Positions 59,216 to 64,000 of a DNA stretch of 64,000 nt are shown here, in pieces; position 1 is the stretch's first letter, and every line of letters starts with the position of its first letter. The notes under the pieces were generated by a model. The model was not told where the DNA came from, searched no databases, and was given only the letters and a program-made list of their open reading frames with translations. Position numbers and translations under genes: made by a program. The stretch is from Tupaia tana (Eukaryota; Chordata; Mammalia; Scandentia; Tupaiidae), in assembly GCA_026018925.1 (NCBI GenBank), contig JAKSZU010000012.1, positions 49,767,207-49,831,206 of the forward strand, given 5' to 3'.

Positions 59216-60948
59216 CACCCTTGCATCCTTAAGAGATCAAATATCTCCTAATGGTGTAATTAACTTAGACCTGGCACAAAGGCCACTGCTTAATTATTTT
59301 ACAAACGGTGTTGCCTCCCTAGCCTGTGTGCACAGCACCAGACTGAATTAGGACATTTGTTTCAGCTGCACTGCCAGAATCATCTTAATGAGATCTTTCT
59401 GCCAGACTGTCTACACTTTCTTAATCTAGTTACATAGCCTTCCCTGTAGGGGGAAAATGAAAAAGAAAAAAGAAAAAAACAGATATATTGAAAGCATGTA
59501 TAGGACTCTTGAAAAATAAACTAACAGAATGTGGATTCTGGCCTCACATATGCAAATAACTATCCATATGCATTTGGATAAGACTTAATACCAATGAACT
59601 TCAATTTTTGCATGTAGAATACAAGAGGATATGACTCAGTCTCTCGAGGTCCCTTGTAGTTTCCACATACAGATATTCAACTTGATGTGTGTTTTCTAAA
59701 TGCGCATACATTTGATTTATGACTGGGCTTTTCATAGAAAAGTCTCATGGCTCCCTAATGTTTTCAAATGTTTTTGGTTTTATATGTACAGTGTTTATAG
59801 ACTAGTACTATTCATACACTACATGTTGCAATACTGCCTGTCAGGCACTGAGGTATAATTGCTACTTAGATGAGTTTCTCAACCTTATCAAATATAATGG
59901 TTCAAGAATACATCAATTATTCATTGCTACTCTTCCCACTATCCATTTTTCAACTGAATCCATTCCACAAAAGTTTTCCTTTATTGTATGTAGCAAACAA
60001 ATGTAAACAAATAATCATGGACTGAGAAAATCCATGATCTATATAGGACTAAATTAATTATAGCATAATTGGGCTGTTAAAGGAACTGGTGAATATTGGC
60101 TTTGAAAGAAAGTTTAAAGAATATGAGATTTAGCTACATATTCATTCAATTCAATTCAAATCAAATTGATTATGGTGGGAATATAGGAGTGAACAAGACA
60201 GATATTTTGTCCTTATAGAGCTTAAGCATAGCCTTTATTAAAAGGCTTATCAAACTGTCCCTTCTAGAAGTTGAGTGTTTTAAAAGCATCAGTTCCCCAA
60301 GAAAGCAATTTGTACACTGAGAAATCACAGTGTTCTCTGTGGTTAGAGATGATGGCAGGGTAAAGAGATTCTCTGGGAACAGCTTTGGGAAAAATAGTAG
60401 AAAACTGATAATAATAAATACAGCCCATGGCTTTGCATGGACTGCTAACTGATAAAGAAATGAAGTTTTTTAATGCCTTGAGTAACTACAATAGAAGGAT
60501 GCAGATCCAGAATAGAACTTTATTTGCACAGAGTTCTTTTAGACATAAAATACTAAGCTTGTCCAGGGAAGATCTGTATTAAAAACTTAGGTGTGATCAA
60601 CTTCTCACCCTTTAGCCAGATAAAAATGTTGAAATGGTCAGATATTTTATTTATGCCAATGGACAGCTTACCTCAAGGTAGATGGTCAAGAGTTGAATTT
60701 GAATGATAGAATCAATTAGTTGTAGTTGGGTACTTCAATAAGAGGGAGTGTACCACATATCTTGGGTGATTAATCTAATAACAATAATGGTATTTATTCT
60801 TACTTTTCATGAAAGGGAAATGGTGTATTTCTACTGCACAATGATATCATCAACCCTCATTTTGATTAAGCCCGATAGTACAAAATCCCACCCCATTTAT
60901 TCACTGTATTTTATCTCACTGTACCTCAAATGTTTTGCGATTAAGAAA
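59216..60948. other. No gene seen; longest repeat-poor stretch
   Basis: About 1.7 kb in which I recognise no SINE or LINE and no convincing reading frame. Confidence 0.5.
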
Positions 60949-60963
60949 AACAGCAAATGTTTT

Positions 60964-61236
60964 TTATTTATTTATTTATTTTTTTGGAGAGGTTTTTCGC
61001 TATAGGGCGCGTGCGCTTGCCAGACAGAGAGAGACATAGAGACAGAAAGCGAGAAATCACCCCCCCCAGGGGAGATGGTCACACTGCAATCCCTTCTCCT
61101 CCATTCTCCTCTCGGGATCTTGGGCACACACGCACACGCGCCCAGCGTGAGTTTTAAGTCACCAGCTCCGGGATGTGACCCGCAGTCGACTACGTGGGAG
61201 TCCAGTGACATAGCCATTACGCTAACTGCTGGTTCC
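60964..61236 (-). mobile_element. SINE-T, young, altered-B-box subfamily
   Basis: TSD AACAGCAAATGTTTT at 60949-60963 and 61237-61251. Confidence 0.95.
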
Positions 61237-61282
61237 AACAGCAAATGTTTTGTCAAAGTGTATGTTACAACTGGTGATATTC

Positions 61283-61576
61283 TTTTTCTTTTTGTCTCTA
61301 AAATTCTTTATTTTGCATTTATTTATTATCATAATCTTATTTATATTACATTGAATTACATATCACTTTACAGTGTATTACATTTCTTTTTCCAGAAGGA
61401 ATACCATTCATATAAGTCAATACAAAGACATTAAAATCCCCATCATCATCATCCAATAGCTTTTCATTGTTTCCATTATTATTATTATTCCAATTAATTT
61501 TTAAACATTCAATCACTATTTATCATTTTGCTTGTAATAAGATTTTACCTAACATGAAATACTTCTCAGCCAAGTC
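61283..61576 (-). repeat. Unclassified interspersed repeat, copy 3, with clear TSD
   Basis: About 294 bp starting with a T-rich end and flanked by CTGGTGATATTC at 61271-61282 and 61580-61591. It shares CATTCAATCACTATTTAT and CTAACATGAAATACTTCTCA with the other copies. The TSD proves that it is a retroposed unit in this orientation. Confidence 0.7.
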
Positions 61577-61609
61577 CACGACTGGTGATATTCAAAAAGA
61601 TAATTTAGG

Positions 61610-61857
61610 GGACCAGCAGATGGTGTAATGGTTACATCACGGACTCACACATAGTTGACTGGTTCGAGTCCTGGACCCAGCAGCTTAAAACTCACGCCAG
61701 GTGCGTACATGCCCAAGATCTAGGGGAGAATGGAGGAGAAGGGATTTCAGTGTGGCCATCCCCCCTGGGGGGTAATTTATCATAACCTGTCTCTCTGTCT
61801 CCGTCTCTCCAGTGAGCACACACACCCTATAGCAAAAATCCCTCTGAAAAAAAAGAA
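61610..61857 (+). mobile_element. SINE-T, diverged
   Basis: GGACCAGCAGATGGTGTAATGG head, B box GGTTCGAGTCC, small deletions between the boxes. Weak TSD (ATAATTTAGG / ATAATTTCC). Confidence 0.85.
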
Positions 61858-61933
61858 GAAAATAATTTCCAAATCAGTTCCAGAAATGGTTTCAAATGAA
61901 GCTATATCATTAGCATAAATCAAAAAAGCTTTT

Positions 61934-62186
61934 TTTTTTTTTTGGAGAGATTTTTGCTATAGGGCGCGTGTGTTCGCCAGACAGACATAGAGACAGAAAG
62001 CGAGAAATCACCCCCCAAGGGGGATGGTCACGCCGCAATCCCTTCTCCTCTATTCTCCTCTCGGGATCTTGGGCATGCACGCACACGTGCCTGGTGTGAG
62101 TTTTAAGCCACTGGGTCCAGGATGCGAACTGCAGTCGACTACGTGGGAGTCCAGCGACATAGCCATTACACTAACTGCTGGTTCCC
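61934..62186 (-). mobile_element. SINE-T, young, altered-B-box subfamily
   Basis: TSD AATCAAAAAAGCTTTT at 61918-61933 and 62187-62202. Confidence 0.95.
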
Positions 62187-62702
62187 AATCAAAAAAGCTT
62201 TTGAAATAACCACTGGAATGGAAAACACTAGCTTGTTAATATAAATTCAGATTGGTTTGGGTTTTCTAAAAGTTACAGACTTAGCCTGGATATGTGCACT
62301 AGTTCTTCTTATAATCTGCCCATTGCGACCTGCTCTGGAAGACAGGCGTCCAATACCACAAGTTTATTTTACTTAATCCATAGATTTGGGTATGTTTTAC
62401 AGAAATGTTTGATTGTTCCTATTTAGGTACAATGTTACTAGTTTGATAATCATGTCTTAATAAGACAGAATCATTTTTAAATCATTTCCTGAGTCAAGTT
62501 TTATCTTATTTTGTTTGAACTATATATAATTCAATTATTTTACTGAAATCCCTCTTCCATTTTGTTTTATTCCTCTTACTTTTCTCTTATACTCTTCATC
62601 TTATTATTCAAGGTTTAGCAGAGTGACTACAAGACCCATGAGAATACAGCTCTAGAGGAAACTCACTCTCGACTCCAGAAAAGATAAAAACTAAAGAGTA
62701 TC

Positions 62703-62858
62703 CAGGAGCCAGCAGGTAGTGTGGTAGTCAAGGAGCCGGACTCTCACAGTCCTGGATCTGGCAGCCTGCTTTTTCTCTCTCTCTCTTTCTCCCCTCTCTC
62801 TCTCTCTCCCTCTGTCTACCTCTGGTGAGTGTGTGTGACCTGTAGCAAATTTCAAAAT
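62703..62858 (+). mobile_element. SINE-T, internally deleted
   Basis: GAGCCAGCAGGTAGTGTGG head joined, after CTGGATCTGGCAGC, directly to the CT tract; the purine tract and hairpin are missing. Tail (AAT)n. Confidence 0.7.
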
Positions 62859-62944
62859 AATAATAATAATAACATTAAATAAATAATTCTTTAAAAAAAA
62901 AGAGTAAGTATCTGGGGAAACACACTATCACAAGAAAAGAGGTG

Positions 62945-63185
62945 GAAAGCATGTATACTCACTGAATGCTTGTCATATCTCAGGAACATTATACATTTGA
63001 ATCATTTCACCTTCACACATTCCCAGTGTAGCTCCATATTTACATTCCAGTCACATATTACAGAACTAAGTAATGTTAAGTAACATGGTCAGTGGGAAAA
63101 TTAAATTAGCTAGTGAGAGGAATAGGCTTTACAGCCAGAAATGACTACAAAATTTATGTCATCGACACTCTACTATCCTTCTTTC
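62945..63185 (+). repeat. MIR-type old SINE
   Basis: ACTGAATGCTTGTCATATCT, AATCATTTCACCTTCACACA, TATTACAGAACTAAGTAATG, then AGCTAGTGAGAGGAATAGG. Confidence 0.6.
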
Positions 63186-63339
63186 CCAACACTGCTGAAA
63201 TACTAAACAACAAAGAAGATTTTTAAGTCATTATATGATGTCAACATTTTATGTATTCATTGTAAAATTTGTAAATACAGAAAAACATAAGCCATAAACA
63301 AAGTGATCCATAATGCCAGCAAACCACCAATACCCATCA

Positions 63340-63960
63340 TTAAAATATTGAGGTATGCTCTTCCATTTTTTGTAAATACATGCACTTAACTTTTAAATGA
63401 AGTCATGAATAATGCTGTTTTATAATCTACTTTTCCACACACCTTCCTAATCTTATTAAATATTTTTCTACAAATTCATTTTGAAATGATTGCACAGTGT
63501 TCCATAATATGGCTAAATCACAAGTAATAAGCTCTCTCATATTATTGATATTTAGGTTATTATGGTTTTATCATTATATAAAACCTGTTATAAACATTTC
63601 TGTCAACGATTTCATGTACTTAATTTATAAAACTAAATTCCTAAAAGCAATATTACTGAACCAAAGTATATGCATTTCTTCAAGTCTTTCATTACATGTT
63701 TGCAGATGACAGCCCACGAAGTTTTATGGCAATATATATTTCCAGTAGAATATTTGGGAATCTCTCTCTCTTTGAAACTTTAACAATGCCAGATATTACT
63801 TTTTTATATTACTGCCAGTTTGTAAACAGAAAATAGTATCTTATTTTGCTTAATTGTATATTTATTTGACTGCTAGTGAAATTAATTTTCTATATATTTG
63901 TTTGCCTTTGTATGTTTCTTTTCTGAATTGCCTTTATTTATTTCTCTAATGATAGATTTA
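63340..63960 (-). mobile_element. Old LINE-1 (L1M-like) ORF2/3' region, antisense
   Basis: Antisense L1M pattern: ATAATATGGCTAAATCACAAG, then ATATTTAGGTTATTATGG, then AAACTAAATTCCTAAAAGCA. It is strongly diverged. Confidence 0.6.
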
Positions 63961-63990
63961 CTTTTCACTAAACTGTAAAAACTCATTTGT

Positions 63991-64000
63991 GAGCCAGCAG
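63991..64000 (+). mobile_element. Possible SINE-T head cut by the window end
   Basis: GAGCCAGCAG at the last ten bases equals the start of the copy at 62703. It is too short to be certain. Confidence 0.35.

Overview
This window is eukaryotic, mammalian genomic DNA, not a bacterial or phage accessory region. It is AT-rich and dominated by decayed LINE-1, MIR and MaLR repeats, and more than 50 copies of one tRNA-derived SINE family (here called SINE-T). Protein-coding content is small: one intact, single-exon class II olfactory receptor (OR) gene (24423-25367, +), a decayed OR paralogue (9197-10165, +), and an intronless RPL21 retrocopy with a full-length ORF (25564-26046, -). Two decayed repeats contain 7SL/Alu-like sequence, which is known only from Euarchontoglires. 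A very abundant tRNA-derived SINE with scarce 7SL elements is unlike rodents, rabbit, monkeys or tree shrew. My best guess is a colugo (Dermoptera), but this is inference and not proven from the sequence.

Layout. 1-9060: SINE-T copies in AT-rich DNA, then an old plus-strand LINE-1 (5440-9060) that carries three SINE-T insertions and a 31-bp fragment of the U6 snRNA 5' end. 9197-10165: OR pseudogene. 10880-24200: spacer A. It holds a nested LINE-1 stack (15590-21342) and a second LINE-1 (22350-23585). 24423-25367: intact OR gene, preceded by a plausible 3' splice site and followed by the RPL21 retrocopy. 26380-36512: an old plus-strand LINE-1 (L1-C) with a later LINE-1 (L1-D, 30500-36373) inserted in its ORF2, plus an LTR-like insert at 28195-29370. 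36770-40000: repeat-rich DNA, including the first tRNA+7SL composite SINE. 40050-49740: spacer B, colinear with spacer A. 49735-51155: minus-strand LINE-1 fragment. 51156-64000: mostly non-coding DNA with MIR, SINE-T, an inverted-repeat MITE, the second composite SINE and a probable processed-transcript insertion.

How the parts fit. The OR pseudogene followed by spacer A, and the intact OR followed by spacer B, look like two units of one ancient tandem duplication in an OR cluster. One OR decayed and the other stayed open. No SINE-T insertion appears to be shared between the spacers, so SINE-T expansion came after the duplication, and the two spacers act as each other's empty-site controls. 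I saw no undescribed protein system. The most unusual signals are in the repeats: SINE-T folding and its altered B-box subfamily, the tRNA/7SL composite, the U6 fragment, and a recurrent element with target-site duplications.
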